64,000 nucleotides of DNA from assembly GCF_003131185.1 (NCBI RefSeq), contig NZ_QFFU01000002.1, positions 372,001 through 436,000 of the forward strand. The letters are read 5' to 3'. Positions within the stretch are counted from its first letter, which is position 1, and each line of letters starts with the position of its first letter. The position numbers and the translations under genes were made by a program. Below, piece by piece: positions 25,093 through 34,061 of this stretch. The notes under the pieces were generated by a model. That model saw nothing but the letters and a program-made list of their open reading frames with translations. It did not search any database and was not told the DNA's origin. This DNA comes from Pseudomonas ovata. GTDB taxonomy: Bacteria; Pseudomonadota; Gammaproteobacteria; Pseudomonadales; Pseudomonadaceae.

Positions 25093-26000
25093 ACCTGGGC
25101 AAGCAGTTGCTGGCGCAACCAGGCCAGGGCCGGGTCCTGATCCTGCTGGGGGTGCCACTGCACGAATTGCTCGGCGGCGGGAAACGCGACGGGGGCAGGC
25201 AGCAGTTGCAGCGGATAACGTTGTGCCAGGGCCTGGGCCTGACGACGAAACAGCGTAGCGATGCGGGCCGTGCCGACCACGTAGTCAGCCATCAACGAAA
25301 AGCTTTGCACCGTAACCGCTACCCGGCGCTCCAGGCCAATGTCGCGCAGGTATTGAGCATCAAGCGAGAGGTTCTGGCCGTCAGCGAACTCGCGCACGAC
25401 ATGCTCGGCGGCGCAGTAGTCAGCCAGGCTCAGGTCCGCTGCCCAGGCTGACTGCCCGGCACACACGATGCAGCACAGCTCATCACGCAACAGCGGCGCT
25501 TGTGGGTAACGCGGGTTGAGGCGCTGCTGTGGCACGACCACCAGGTCGCTGCGCCGGTACTCCAGGGCTTCGGCCACTACATCACCGTCGCGTGGCAAGG
25601 GAAAATCACGCACCACCAGGGTAATGCCAGGCGCAACCTGCGCCAGTTCGCGACTCACCCGTGGCAGCAAGGTGGCCGCCACATAATCGGAAGCCACCAC
25701 GGTGAAGCGACGCTCACACTGTGCCGGGTCGAACAGTACCGCGGTGTCCAGCAGCTCACCGGCCAGGGCCAGCATGTCCTGCACCTTGGGGGCCAGTTGG
25801 CGCGCCAGGGCCGTAGGCTCCAGGTTGCGGCCAACGGCAATCAGCAACGGATCCTGAAAATGTTCACGCAAGCGTGCCAACGCCGCACTGGTCGCCGACT
25901 GGCCCAGATTGAGGCGCTGCGCGGCACGGCTGACATTGCACTCGGCCAGTAACGCATCCAGCGCGACCAGCAGGTTCAGATCAAGACGACGGTAGCGCAT
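25083..26000 (-). CDS. LysR-family transcriptional regulator
   Basis: A 305-residue regulator. The N-terminal winged HTH is RRLDLNLLVALDALLAECNVSRAAQRLNLGQSATSAALARLREHFQDPLL, of the NodD/NahR/LinR-like subgroup that starts with DLNLL. The effector domain contains RRFTVVASDYVAATLLPRV and DLVVVPQQRLNP. It is convergent with the amidohydrolase/GlcG operon and probably controls it, although a divergent placement would be more usual. The divergent side faces a small hypothetical gene at 26132. No strong LysR box was identified next to its own start. Confidence 0.9.
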   Translation of the reverse strand: MRYRRLDLNLLVALDALLAECNVSRAAQRLNLGQSATSAALARLREHFQDPLLIAVGRNLEPTALARQLAPKVQDMLALAGELLDTAVLFDPAQCERRFTVVASDYVAATLLPRVSRELAQVAPGITLVVRDFPLPRDGDVVAEALEYRRSDLVVVPQQRLNPRYPQAPLLRDELCCIVCAGQSAWAADLSLADYCAAEHVVREFADGQNLSLDAQYLRDIGLERRVAVTVQSFSLMADYVVGTARIATLFRRQAQALAQRYPLQLLPAPVAFPAAEQFVQWHPQQDQDPALAWLRQQLLAQVQA

Positions 26001-26131
26001 GCAATTGCCTGTTGATGACGGGTGGAGCGGATTCTACGCCGGGGTTTACCGCCCGTTCACCTGGCGGTAAAAAAACCCGAACTCCTTGTGCGCGACGATC
26101 TCGAAACCTTACATGCACAGGAGGAAGTCCC

Positions 26132-26359
26132 ATGAGCGACAACAGCACTTACGAACGCGACGACACTGCCGGCCGGGCCACCGATGCACAAGGCAACCCT
26201 GTTGATGTGGTCCGCCGCGATCTTGAAGACCACAGCGACAAGACCCAGGCCGTGGATGAAGTCATTACTCCCACCTCGATCAGGACCAAGGAGCAGGAAG
26301 CCGAAGAACTGCAACGCAAGGTCGACGAGGTCGAGCGTCACGTCGCCGACGGGCGCTGA
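26132..26359 (+). CDS. Small acidic hypothetical protein
   Basis: A 75-residue, highly charged protein with an excellent ribosome site (GGAGGAAG) before the ATG at 26132. The N-terminal half is polar (SDNSTYERDDTAGRATDAQGN); the C-terminal half is a predicted amphipathic coiled coil (KEQEAEELQRKVDEVERHVAD). It has no signal, cysteine or known motif. Small hydrophilic proteins of this kind are common stress genes in pseudomonads, but I do not recognise this one. It lies between the LysR gene and mexE, and a REP-like sequence follows. Confidence 0.6.
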   Translation: MSDNSTYERDDTAGRATDAQGNPVDVVRRDLEDHSDKTQAVDEVITPTSIRTKEQEAEELQRKVDEVERHVADGR

Positions 26360-26376
26360 TGTATTTCGCGGTTGGC

Positions 26377-26404
26377 GCTGCAGGAGCGGCTTCAACCGCG
26401 ACGC
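26377..26404. repeat. REP-like palindromic element
   Basis: The stretch around GCAGGAGCGGCTTCAACCGC resembles the core of pseudomonad REP sequences (TGTAGGAGCGGCTTCAGCCGCGA type) with two or three differences. It lies just after the stop at 26359 and before the MexT box. A single degenerate copy. Confidence 0.55.
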
Positions 26405-26412
26405 TGTCTTAC

Positions 26413-26436
26413 ATCATTCAGATCGATATTAACCTT
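26413..26436 (+). promoter_or_regulatory. MexT-box candidate upstream of mexE
   Basis: The bases fit the MexT consensus ATCA-N5-GTCGAT-N4-ACYAT with one change in each of the last two blocks: ATCA at 26413, ATCGAT at 26422 and ACCTT at 26432. The spacing is exact. An ATC-N9-GAT LysR core is included. The box ends 76 bases before the mexE start. A TATTAAC/GTTAATA inverted repeat (26427-26433 and 26452-26458) overlaps it. The consensus is from memory of published P. aeruginosa work. Confidence 0.6.
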
Positions 26437-26512
26437 TGCTTCATTCGATTCGTTAATAGTTCCCTCGCGCAACAGAATCCGCCCATCTACAACCCTTTCT
26501 GGCGGATTTCCC

Positions 26513-27754
26513 ATGGCTCGGTCTCTTCATCATTTGCGCTACCCCCTCACTGCCCTGGCCCTGGTGGTGATCAGCGCCTGCGGTCAGGCGCCGCAAGCCA
26601 CCCTTGCGCCGTCGGCGCCCAAGGTCACCGTGGCCAAGGTGCTGGAACAGCCAATCAATGAATGGGACGAGTTCACCGGGCGCCTTGAAGCACCGGAAAC
26701 CGTCGAAGTGCGGCCACGCGTCTCCGGGCAGATCGATCAGGTGGCGTTTACCGACGGCGCGCTGGTCAAGAAAGGCGACCTTTTGTTCCAGATCGACCCG
26801 CGCCCGTTCCAGGCTGAAGTCCGCCGCCTGGAAGCCCAGCTGCAGCAGGCCCGAGCCGTTGCCAACCGCAGCGAGAACGAAGCCCAGCGTGGTGACCGCC
26901 TGCGCGCCAATAACGCCATCTCCGCCGAACTGGCCGATTCGCGCAGCACCTCGGCACAGGAAGCCAAGGCCGGTGTGGCCGCCATCCAGGCGCAACTGGA
27001 CCTGGCCCGCCTGAACCTGAGCTTCACCCGCGTCACCGCCCCGATCACAGGCCGGGTCAGCCGCGCCGAGATCACCACCGGCAACATCGTTACGGCCGAC
27101 GTCACCGCACTGACCAGTGTGGTGTCCACCGACAAGGTCTACGCCTACTTCGACGCCGACGAGCGCGTCTTCCTCAAATACAACGAACTGGCACGCCAGG
27201 GCCAGCGTGGCCAGGCCACTCCGGTGTACCTGGGCCTGTCCAACGAAGCCGATAACCCGCACCTGGGGCAGATGAACTTTGTCGACAACCAGGTCAACCC
27301 GCGCACCGGCACCATCCGTGGCCGTGCGGTGTTCGACAACAGCGATGGTCGTTTTACCCCGGGCCTGTATGCCCGCCTGAAGCTGGTCGGCAGCGCGACC
27401 TATACGGCAGTGCTGATCCAGGACGAGGCGGTAGGCACCGACCTTGGCAAGAAATTCGTGCTGGTCATGGACAAGGACAACAAGCCGACCTACCGCCCGG
27501 TCGAGCTGGGGCCCAAGCTTGAAGGTTTGCGCATCGTGCGCAGCGGCCTGGCCAAGGACGACACCATTGTGGTCAAGGGCCTGCAACGTGTACGCCCCGG
27601 CCAGCCCGTCGAGCCCGAGGTGACGCCGATGGCCAGCGAGCAGACCCTGGCCGCCCTGCGTCAGCAACGCCAGGCGCTCGAAGCCAGCAACGCCCCGCAA
27701 ATCAACAACAAGGCCACCGCCAGACTCGCCAGCGCCACTGCGCCGCGCGGTTAA
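26513..27754 (+). CDS. mexE: RND efflux periplasmic adaptor MexE
   Basis: A 413-residue membrane-fusion protein, the expected length for MexE. It starts with a lipobox-like VVISACG (Cys near residue 23), so it is lipid-anchored in the periplasm. The lipoyl/barrel-sandwich halves are VEVRPRVSGQIDQVAFTDGALVKKGDLLFQIDPRPFQAEV and VTAPITGRVSRAEITTGNIV, separated by a coiled-coil hairpin of about 80 residues. It links the inner-membrane pump MexF with the outer channel. The downstream genes mexF and oprN follow within 12 bases and with one overlapping base. The family pumps chloramphenicol, quinolones and trimethoprim. The start at 26513 is preferred over an earlier frame extension that lacks a signal. 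Confidence 0.92.
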   Translation: MARSLHHLRYPLTALALVVISACGQAPQATLAPSAPKVTVAKVLEQPINEWDEFTGRLEAPETVEVRPRVSGQIDQVAFTDGALVKKGDLLFQIDPRPFQAEVRRLEAQLQQARAVANRSENEAQRGDRLRANNAISAELADSRSTSAQEAKAGVAAIQAQLDLARLNLSFTRVTAPITGRVSRAEITTGNIVTADVTALTSVVSTDKVYAYFDADERVFLKYNELARQGQRGQATPVYLGLSNEADNPHLGQMNFVDNQVNPRTGTIRGRAVFDNSDGRFTPGLYARLKLVGSATYTAVLIQDEAVGTDLGKKFVLVMDKDNKPTYRPVELGPKLEGLRIVRSGLAKDDTIVVKGLQRVRPGQPVEPEVTPMASEQTLAALRQQRQALEASNAPQINNKATARLASATAPRG

Positions 27755-27766
27755 GGGACACATCCG

Positions 27767-30700
27767 ATGAATTTCTCGACCTTTTTCATATCCCGGCCCA
27801 TTTTCGCCGCGGTGTTGTCCTTGCTGGTGCTGATTGCCGGCTCCATCTCGCTGTTTCAGTTGCCGATCAGTGAATACCCTGAAGTCGTGCCACCCACCGT
27901 GGTGGTGCGTGCCAACTTCCCGGGTGCCAACCCCAAGGTCATCGGTGAAACCGTAGCCTCGCCGCTGGAACAGGCCATCACTGGCGTCGAGGGCATGCTG
28001 TACATGTCGTCCCAGGCCACGGCCGACGGCAAGCTGGCCCTGACCATCACCTTTGCGCTGGGCACTGACCTGGACAACGCCCAGGTGCAGGTGCAGAACC
28101 GCGTGACGCGAACCGAGCCCAAGCTGCCCGAGGAAGTGACTCGTATCGGCATCACCGTCGACAAGGCTTCGCCCGACCTGACCATGGTCGTGCACTTGAC
28201 CTCGCCGGATAACCGCTACGACATGCTCTACCTGTCCAACTACGCGGTGCTCAACATCAAGGATGAGCTGGCGCGCCTGGGGGGTGTGGGCGATGTGCAA
28301 TTGTTCGGCATGGGCGACTACTCGCTGCGGGTCTGGCTGGACCCCAACAAGACCGCCTCGCGCAACCTGACCGCCACCGATGTGGTCAATGCCATTCGCG
28401 AGCAGAACCGCCAGGTCGCCGCCGGCCAGTTGGGCGCCCCGCCCTCGCCCAGTGCCACCAGCTTCCAGATGTCGATCAACACCCAGGGTCGCCTGGTCAG
28501 TGAAGAAGAGTTCGAGAACATCGTGGTACGCGCCGGCGCCGACGGCGAAATCACCCGCCTGAAGGATGTGGCCCGTATCGAACTGGGCTCCAGCCAGTAT
28601 GCGCTGCGCTCCTTGCTCAACAACAAGCCGGCCGTGGCCATTCCGATCTTCCAGCGTCCGGGCTCCAATGCCATCGACATCTCCAACGATGTGCGTGCTC
28701 GCATGGCCGAGCTGAAGAAAGGCTTCCCCCAGGGCATGGACTACGAAATCGTCTATGACCCGACCATCTTTGTGCGCGGCTCCATCGAGGCGGTGATCCA
28801 TACGCTGTTCGAAGCGCTGATTCTGGTCGTGCTGGTGGTGATCCTGTTCCTGCAGACCTGGCGCGCCTCGATCATCCCGCTGGTGGCCGTGCCGGTGTCG
28901 CTGATCGGTACGTTTGCCGTGATGCACATGTTCGGCTTTTCGCTCAACGCGCTGTCGCTGTTCGGCCTGGTACTGGCCATCGGCATCGTGGTCGACGACG
29001 CCATCGTGGTGGTGGAGAACGTCGAGCGTAACATCGAGCTGGGCCTGGACCCTTACGCGGCCACCCACAAGGCCATGGGCGAAGTGACCGGCCCCATCAT
29101 CGCCACCGCCCTGGTGCTGTGTGCGGTGTTTATCCCGGCGGCGTTCATTTCCGGGCTTACCGGGCAGTTCTATAAACAGTTTGCGCTGACCATTGCCATT
29201 TCCACCGTGATCTCGGCCTTCAACTCGCTGACCCTGTCGCCGGCGCTGGCCGCTGTGCTGCTCAAGGGCCACGATGCGCCGAAAGACCGTTTCTCCAGGT
29301 TTCTCGACCGCTTGCTCGGTGGCTGGTTGTTCCGTCCGTTCAACCGCTTCTTCGACAAGGCCAGTCGTGGCTATGTCGGCACCGTGGCGCGGGTCATTCG
29401 CAGCAGCGGCATTGCGCTGGTGGTGTATGCCGGTCTCATGGTCCTGACCTGGATGGGCTTTGCCAGCACCCCGACCGGCTTTGTGCCCAGCCAGGACAAG
29501 CAATACCTGGTGGCTTTTGCCCAGTTGCCGGATGCGGCGAGCCTGGACCGCACAGAAGACGTGATCAAGCGTATGTCGGAGATTGCCCTCAAGCAACCCG
29601 GCGTCGAGAACGCCATCGCCTTCCCGGGCCTGTCGATCAACGGCTTTACCAACAGCCCCAACAACGGCGTGGTGTTCGTGGCACTCAAGCCGTTTGACCA
29701 GCGCAAGGACCCGAGCCAGTCGGCCAATGCCATTGCGGGCGCCCTGAACGGCCAGTATGCGTCGATCCAGGAAGCCTACATGGCGATCTTCCCGCCGCCG
29801 CCGGTACAAGGCCTGGGTACCATTGGTGGTTTCCGCCTGCAGATTCAGGACCGTGGCAACCTGGGCTATGACGCGCTGTACCAGGAAACCCAGAACATCA
29901 TCACCAAGAGCCGCAGCGTGCCGGAACTGGCCGGGCTGTTCACCAGCTACACCGTGAACGTGCCGCAAGTCGACGCGGCCATCGACCGGGAGAAAGCCAA
30001 GACCCACGGCGTGGCGATCAGCGACATCTTCGATACCTTGCAGGTCTACCTGGGCTCGCTGTACGCCAACGACTTCAACCGTTTTGGCCGCACCTATCAG
30101 GTCAACGTGCAGTCCGAGCAGCAGTTCCGCCAGGACGCTGACCAGATCGGCCAGCTGAAAGTGCGCAACAACCTGGGTGAAATGATCCCGCTGGCCACCT
30201 TTGTCAAGGTCACCGACACCGCAGGTCCCGACCGTGTAATGCACTACAACGGCTTTATCACCGCCGAGATCAACGGTGCAGCAGCGCCCGGCTACAGCTC
30301 GGGCCAGGCGGAAGCGGCCATCGAGAAACTGCTCAACAGCGAATTGCCCAACGGCATGACCTTCGAGTGGACCGACCTGACCTACCAGCAGATCCTGTCG
30401 GGCAATACCGCGCTGTTCGTGTTCCCGCTGTGCGTGTTGCTGGCCTTCCTGGTGTTGGCTGCGCAGTACGAAAGCTGGAGCCTGCCGCTGGCGGTGATCC
30501 TGATCGTACCGATGACCCTGCTGTCGGCCATTGCCGGGGTGATCATTGCGGGCAGTGACAACAACATCTTTACCCAGATCGGCCTGATCGTGCTGGTGGG
30601 CCTGGCGTGCAAGAACGCGATCCTGATCGTCGAGTTTGCCAAGGACAAGCAAGCCGAGGGCCTGAGCCCGCTGGATGCGGTGCTCGAAGCGTGCCGCCTG

Positions 30701-30958
30701 CGTCTGCGGCCGATCCTGATGACCTCGTTCGCCTTCATCATGGGCGTGGTGCCCCTGGTGCTGTCGAGCGGCGCCGGTGCCGAAATGCGTCACGCCATGG
30801 GTGTGGCGGTGTTCTCCGGCATGCTGGGGGTGACCTTTTTCGGTCTGCTGCTGACGCCGGTGTTCTATGTCTTGATCCGTAACTTTGTCGAACGCCGCGA
30901 GGCCCGCAAGTCGGCCCGTCGCGTGCAACAACCGAACCTGCCTGTGGAGGCGCACTGA
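27767..30958 (+). CDS. mexF: RND multidrug efflux pump MexF
   Basis: A 1063-residue inner-membrane proton antiporter of the HAE1 family, almost the same length as P. aeruginosa MexF. Visible parts are the first helix (FFISRPIFAAVLSLLVLIAG), the porter domains, the proton-relay helix 4 with GIVVDDAIVVVENVER (two adjacent Asp), the second central block with the CKNAILIVEFAKD motif containing the conserved Lys, and RPILMTSFAFIMGVVPL. It forms a trimer that takes substrates from the periplasm and passes them to MexE and OprN. It is the central gene of a three-gene operon. Confidence 0.95.
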   Translation: MNFSTFFISRPIFAAVLSLLVLIAGSISLFQLPISEYPEVVPPTVVVRANFPGANPKVIGETVASPLEQAITGVEGMLYMSSQATADGKLALTITFALGTDLDNAQVQVQNRVTRTEPKLPEEVTRIGITVDKASPDLTMVVHLTSPDNRYDMLYLSNYAVLNIKDELARLGGVGDVQLFGMGDYSLRVWLDPNKTASRNLTATDVVNAIREQNRQVAAGQLGAPPSPSATSFQMSINTQGRLVSEEEFENIVVRAGADGEITRLKDVARIELGSSQYALRSLLNNKPAVAIPIFQRPGSNAIDISNDVRARMAELKKGFPQGMDYEIVYDPTIFVRGSIEAVIHTLFEALILVVLVVILFLQTWRASIIPLVAVPVSLIGTFAVMHMFGFSLNALSLFGLVLAIGIVVDDAIVVVENVERNIELGLDPYAATHKAMGEVTGPIIATALVLCAVFIPAAFISGLTGQFYKQFALTIAISTVISAFNSLTLSPALAAVLLKGHDAPKDRFSRFLDRLLGGWLFRPFNRFFDKASRGYVGTVARVIRSSGIALVVYAGLMVLTWMGFASTPTGFVPSQDKQYLVAFAQLPDAASLDRTEDVIKRMSEIALKQPGVENAIAFPGLSINGFTNSPNNGVVFVALKPFDQRKDPSQSANAIAGALNGQYASIQEAYMAIFPPPPVQGLGTIGGFRLQIQDRGNLGYDALYQETQNIITKSRSVPELAGLFTSYTVNVPQVDAAIDREKAKTHGVAISDIFDTLQVYLGSLYANDFNRFGRTYQVNVQSEQQFRQDADQIGQLKVRNNLGEMIPLATFVKVTDTAGPDRVMHYNGFITAEINGAAAPGYSSGQAEAAIEKLLNSELPNGMTFEWTDLTYQQILSGNTALFVFPLCVLLAFLVLAAQYESWSLPLAVILIVPMTLLSAIAGVIIAGSDNNIFTQIGLIVLVGLACKNAILIVEFAKDKQAEGLSPLDAVLEACRLRLRPILMTSFAFIMGVVPLVLSSGAGAEMRHAMGVAVFSGMLGVTFFGLLLTPVFYVLIRNFVERREARKSARRVQQPNLPVEAH

Positions 30959-32370
30959 TGAGCGCGGTAAAACTCTTCGTCCCGAGCCTGTTGGTGCTGG
31001 CGCTGGCGGCCTGTGCCGTCGGCCCTGACTACAAGGCCCCTGACACCGCCGCCGCGCAGATTCTGGCCAGCGAGCAGGCCAGCACTGAAAAAGCTGCCTA
31101 CGATCGCAGCCGCAGCGCCGCCAACTGGTGGCAGCAGTTCCAGGACCCGACGCTGGACAAGCTGGTCAACCAGTCGCTGGCCGGCAACCGTGACCTGCGG
31201 GTGGCGTTTGCCCGCCTCAAGGCCGCCCGGGCGATTCGTGATGACGTGGCCAATGACCGTATGCCGGTGATTACCAGCCGGGCCAGCAGTGACATCGGCA
31301 AGGGCCAGGTGCCCGGCCAGACTGAGCAACGGGTCAACACCGAGCGCTATGACCTGGGCCTGGACATGGCCTGGGAAGTGGACCTGTTCGGTCGTATCCA
31401 GCGTCAACTGGAAGCCAGTGATGCCGATCAGCAGGTGGCCGAGGCCAACCTGTATCAACTGCAGGTCACCTTGATTGCCGACGTGGTGGATGCCTATGGC
31501 AAGCTGCGCGGCGCGCAACTGCGCGAAGCCATTGCCCGCGACAACCTGAAAAACCAGCAGGATTCGCGCAATGTCACCGGTCAGTTGCGCGACGCCGGGG
31601 TCGGCAATGAGCTCGATGTGGTGCGTGCCGATGCGCGTCTGGCCGCGGTTGAAGCCAGCCTGCCGCAATTGCAGGCCGAGCAGGTGCGACAGCGTAACCG
31701 GATCGCCACCCTGCTGGGTGAGCGCCCGAACGCCCTGAGCGTCGACCTGAGCCCGGGCGAGCTGCCGGCGATCACCAAAACCCTGGCAGTGGGTGATCCC
31801 ACCCAGGTGCTGCGTCAGCGTCCTGATGTCCGTGCCGCCGAGCGGCAACTGGCCGCGGCCACCGCACGTATTGGCGTGGCCACGGCCGATCTGTTTCCCC
31901 GTGTCAGCCTCAGTGGCTTTCTCGGCTTCACGGCCGGCCGGGGCTCGCAAATAGGCGCTTCGGCCGCCAAGGCCTGGAGTCTGGGCCCGAGCATCACCTG
32001 GGCGGCTTTCGACCTGGGCAGTGTGCGGGCGCAGATTCGCAGCGCCGACGCCGACGCCGAAGGCGCCCTGGCCGGTTACGAACAACAGGTGCTGCTGGCG
32101 CTGGAAGAGTCCGAAAACGCTTTCAGCGACTATGGAAAACGTCAACAGCGTCTGCTTTCGCTGCTGCGCCAGAGCGATGCCAGCCGGGAGGCAGCCCGCC
32201 TGGCCTCGGTGCAGTACCGTGAAGGCACGGCGGATTTTCTGGTGCTGCTCGACGCCGAGCGCGAGCGCCTGGCCGCCGAAGACGCCCAGGCGCAGGCCCA
32301 GATCGAGCTGTATCAGGGCATCGTGGCCATCTACAAGGCGCTGGGCGGCGGCTGGCAGCCGCAGGCGTAA
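30958..32370 (+). CDS. oprN: Outer-membrane efflux channel OprN
   Basis: A 470-residue TolC-type lipoprotein channel. The lipobox LALAACAVGPDY gives a lipidated Cys near residue 19. The two repeated halves with long coiled helices are present (ANWWQQFQDPTLDKLVNQSLAGNRDLRVAFARLKAA and RQRPDVRAAERQLAAATARIGVATADLFPRVSLSG). It completes the MexEF-OprN pump. Its ATG shares one base with the mexF stop (TGATG). A REPIN follows 52 bases after the stop and may stabilise or end the transcript. Confidence 0.92.
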   Translation: MSAVKLFVPSLLVLALAACAVGPDYKAPDTAAAQILASEQASTEKAAYDRSRSAANWWQQFQDPTLDKLVNQSLAGNRDLRVAFARLKAARAIRDDVANDRMPVITSRASSDIGKGQVPGQTEQRVNTERYDLGLDMAWEVDLFGRIQRQLEASDADQQVAEANLYQLQVTLIADVVDAYGKLRGAQLREAIARDNLKNQQDSRNVTGQLRDAGVGNELDVVRADARLAAVEASLPQLQAEQVRQRNRIATLLGERPNALSVDLSPGELPAITKTLAVGDPTQVLRQRPDVRAAERQLAAATARIGVATADLFPRVSLSGFLGFTAGRGSQIGASAAKAWSLGPSITWAAFDLGSVRAQIRSADADAEGALAGYEQQVLLALEESENAFSDYGKRQQRLLSLLRQSDASREAARLASVQYREGTADFLVLLDAERERLAAEDAQAQAQIELYQGIVAIYKALGGGWQPQA

Positions 32371-32421
32371 GCCTGACCTTCAAAAATCATTGATTTTATT
32401 GCCCATTGGATTTAACCCCCT

Positions 32422-32574
32422 GTAGGAGCGCGCTTGCCCGCGACCGAGTGCGTCAGCAGTCGTAAATTTGTAGCGTTTCGCAGATTTTTGAATGTGTTCA
32501 CAACTGTACATTTGTGGCGTTGCATCAATTTTGCGAGCGCTGACGCACTCGGTCGCGGGCAAGCGCGCTCCTAC
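32422..32574. repeat. REPIN: two 36-bp REP sequences in perfect inverted orientation
   Basis: The 36 bases at 32422-32457 (starting GTAGGAGCGCGCTTGCCCGC) recur as an exact reverse complement at 32539-32574, separated by 81 bases of AT-richer sequence. The core is the GTAGGAGCG REP family of pseudomonads. As single-stranded DNA or RNA it would form a long hairpin. REPINs are mobilised by RAYT transposases encoded elsewhere; none is encoded in this window. Confidence 0.9.
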
Positions 32575-32633
32575 GGATTTGACAGCCGCGCTCGTCTCTT
32601 TGAAGCTGCGTGTCTCAAAGAGTGGATATCGGT

Positions 32634-33719
32634 ATGCCCAAGGACTCAACTCTTCAGCCTCATCTGCGCCGCTGGCGTCGCGTGCTACTGAGCGCTTCGC
32701 TGGCGTGCGCGCTGCTCGTGGCATTCCTGGCCTGGCGCCATACACCGGTCAGCACCGTCCCGGTCAAGCTCAGTCATACCTATCAGCAAGCGCTTGACCA
32801 GGCGCATGATGGCAAGCCTGGCGCGGCCAGGATGCTGTACCAGCAACTGGCACGCAGTGACCTGCAGGACGAACAGCGTATCAATCTGCTGGCCGAACTG
32901 CACAACTACCCCAGCCCGCAAGCCCTCAAACTGCTCGATGCCCATCTTGGCAACGATTCACCTGCCGTACGCCAGGCCGCCATCAAGGCAACCCTCGATC
33001 TTTTACCGCGCAGCCATCGCAGCGTGCTGCTGGGACCATTGCTCAGCGACCCCGATGCAAGCGTACGCTTCGACGCCACCCTGGCATTGACCCAGCTATC
33101 ACCCGACGAGTTAGGGCTTTATTTCGCGGCCATGCAACACAGCGCCGAGATGTTCCAGCAAAGTCTGCAACAGCAAATGCCTACTGCCGAGAATCGCCTG
33201 CAACTGGCCAGCCTGTACGAGCAGACCGGTCGCAAGATCCAGGCCCTGGGCGCTCTTGAGGAAGCCGTCAACCTGGCGCCGGACAATCTTGACGCTGCCT
33301 TGGCGCGGCTGGCGCTGATGGATGAAACCGGACATCAGGAACAGGCTCGCCAGGCATTTGCCCGACTGCTGGAGCGTCATCCGGATTCGCCAGTGCTGCA
33401 ACATGCGTTGGGTCAATGGCTGCTTGAGCACGAGCAGACCGAATATGCCCTGCTCAGCCTGGCCAAGGCGTCGGAACTGGCGCCAGAGAACACAGCCTAT
33501 CGTTACGACCTGGCGGTGGCCCTGCATGCGCTGGAGCAAATGGAAGCGGCGCAGCAGCAACTGACGCATATTCTGCAAGCCCAGCCGGCCCATCGGCAGG
33601 CGCGGGTACTGTTGATCCAGTACGCCCGTGAAAGCGGTCAGTTACAACATGTTCAGGTTCTGCTGGCCGAACTCGAGCAGCAGAACCCGGACGATCCTGC
33701 CCTGCAACAGGGACTGTAG
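32634..33719 (+). CDS. Membrane-anchored TPR protein with HEAT-like N-terminal part
   Basis: A 361-residue protein with one N-terminal membrane helix (VLLSASLACALLVAFLAW, about residues 19-36), so most of it faces the periplasm. Residues 75-155 look like HEAT/ARM-type helical repeats (YPSPQALKLLDAHLGNDSPAVRQAAIKATLDLL, LLSDPDASVRFDATLAL). From about 185 onward there are four to five tetratricopeptide repeats (LYEQTGRKIQALGALEEAVNLAPDN, LASLAKASELAPENTAYRYDLA-like). It is a scaffold rather than an enzyme. I prefer the ATG at 32634 over a GTG at 32610. It stands alone between the REPIN and the MvaT-type gene. Function unknown. Confidence 0.78.
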   Translation: MPKDSTLQPHLRRWRRVLLSASLACALLVAFLAWRHTPVSTVPVKLSHTYQQALDQAHDGKPGAARMLYQQLARSDLQDEQRINLLAELHNYPSPQALKLLDAHLGNDSPAVRQAAIKATLDLLPRSHRSVLLGPLLSDPDASVRFDATLALTQLSPDELGLYFAAMQHSAEMFQQSLQQQMPTAENRLQLASLYEQTGRKIQALGALEEAVNLAPDNLDAALARLALMDETGHQEQARQAFARLLERHPDSPVLQHALGQWLLEHEQTEYALLSLAKASELAPENTAYRYDLAVALHALEQMEAAQQQLTHILQAQPAHRQARVLLIQYARESGQLQHVQVLLAELEQQNPDDPALQQGL

Positions 33720-33743
33720 AGAACCTGCAAAGTTACAGGTGCC

Positions 33744-33764
33744 GAGGGGGCGACAATGCCCCTC
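33744..33764 (+). terminator. Possible terminator after the TPR gene
   Basis: GAGGGG pairs with CCCCTC around a short loop, with one bulge, 24 bases after the stop. The T-tract is poor (AAACTTTC), so termination may be weak. Confidence 0.35.
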
Positions 33765-34061
33765 AAACTTTCAGAAATAACTTACAACCTGCGCGGCGGA
33801 TAACACCCGACTGTGCATTTTGAAGTGCCTGTTGAATTCGACCGTTGCACAAGACTATTTTCTAACCGAAGAAAAAAGGGCATTATTCACGGGCCACTGA
33901 TTTATTACCGCCCGGTGAGCGGGGGGTGATCGATGGAACGGTTAGTTTTTATCATGGGTCCGGCCTTACGCCAGGCCTCGAATAAGCGAATCGGGTCAAA
34001 GATTTTTGTCTTATCACTTTGTTTGGCCGGTCACGGCCAATAGACTGTCGGAGTATATGTT
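33765..34061 (+). promoter_or_regulatory. Leader of the MvaT-family gene with a hairpin before the ribosome site
   Basis: This gene-free stretch of about 300 bases is AT-richer than its surroundings (runs such as GAAGAAAAAAGGG and TTTTTGTCTTATC), as is common upstream of silencer genes that bind their own promoter. At 34023-34040 there is a perfect hairpin (TTGGCCG, loop GTCA, CGGCCAA) ending ten bases before the CGGAG ribosome site. It could control translation of the TTG-started gene. I could not choose one promoter with confidence. Confidence 0.45.

Noticed and set aside
26453..30955. A 1500-codon open frame antisense to mexE and mexF
   Set aside because: It mirrors the codon bias of the plus-strand genes, is rich in His, Gln and Arg, has no domain, and the plus-strand products are unmistakable.
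32422..32574. Rho-independent terminator of oprN
   Set aside because: The inverted repeat is far too long and widely spaced, has no T-tract and matches REP sequences, so it is listed as a REPIN.
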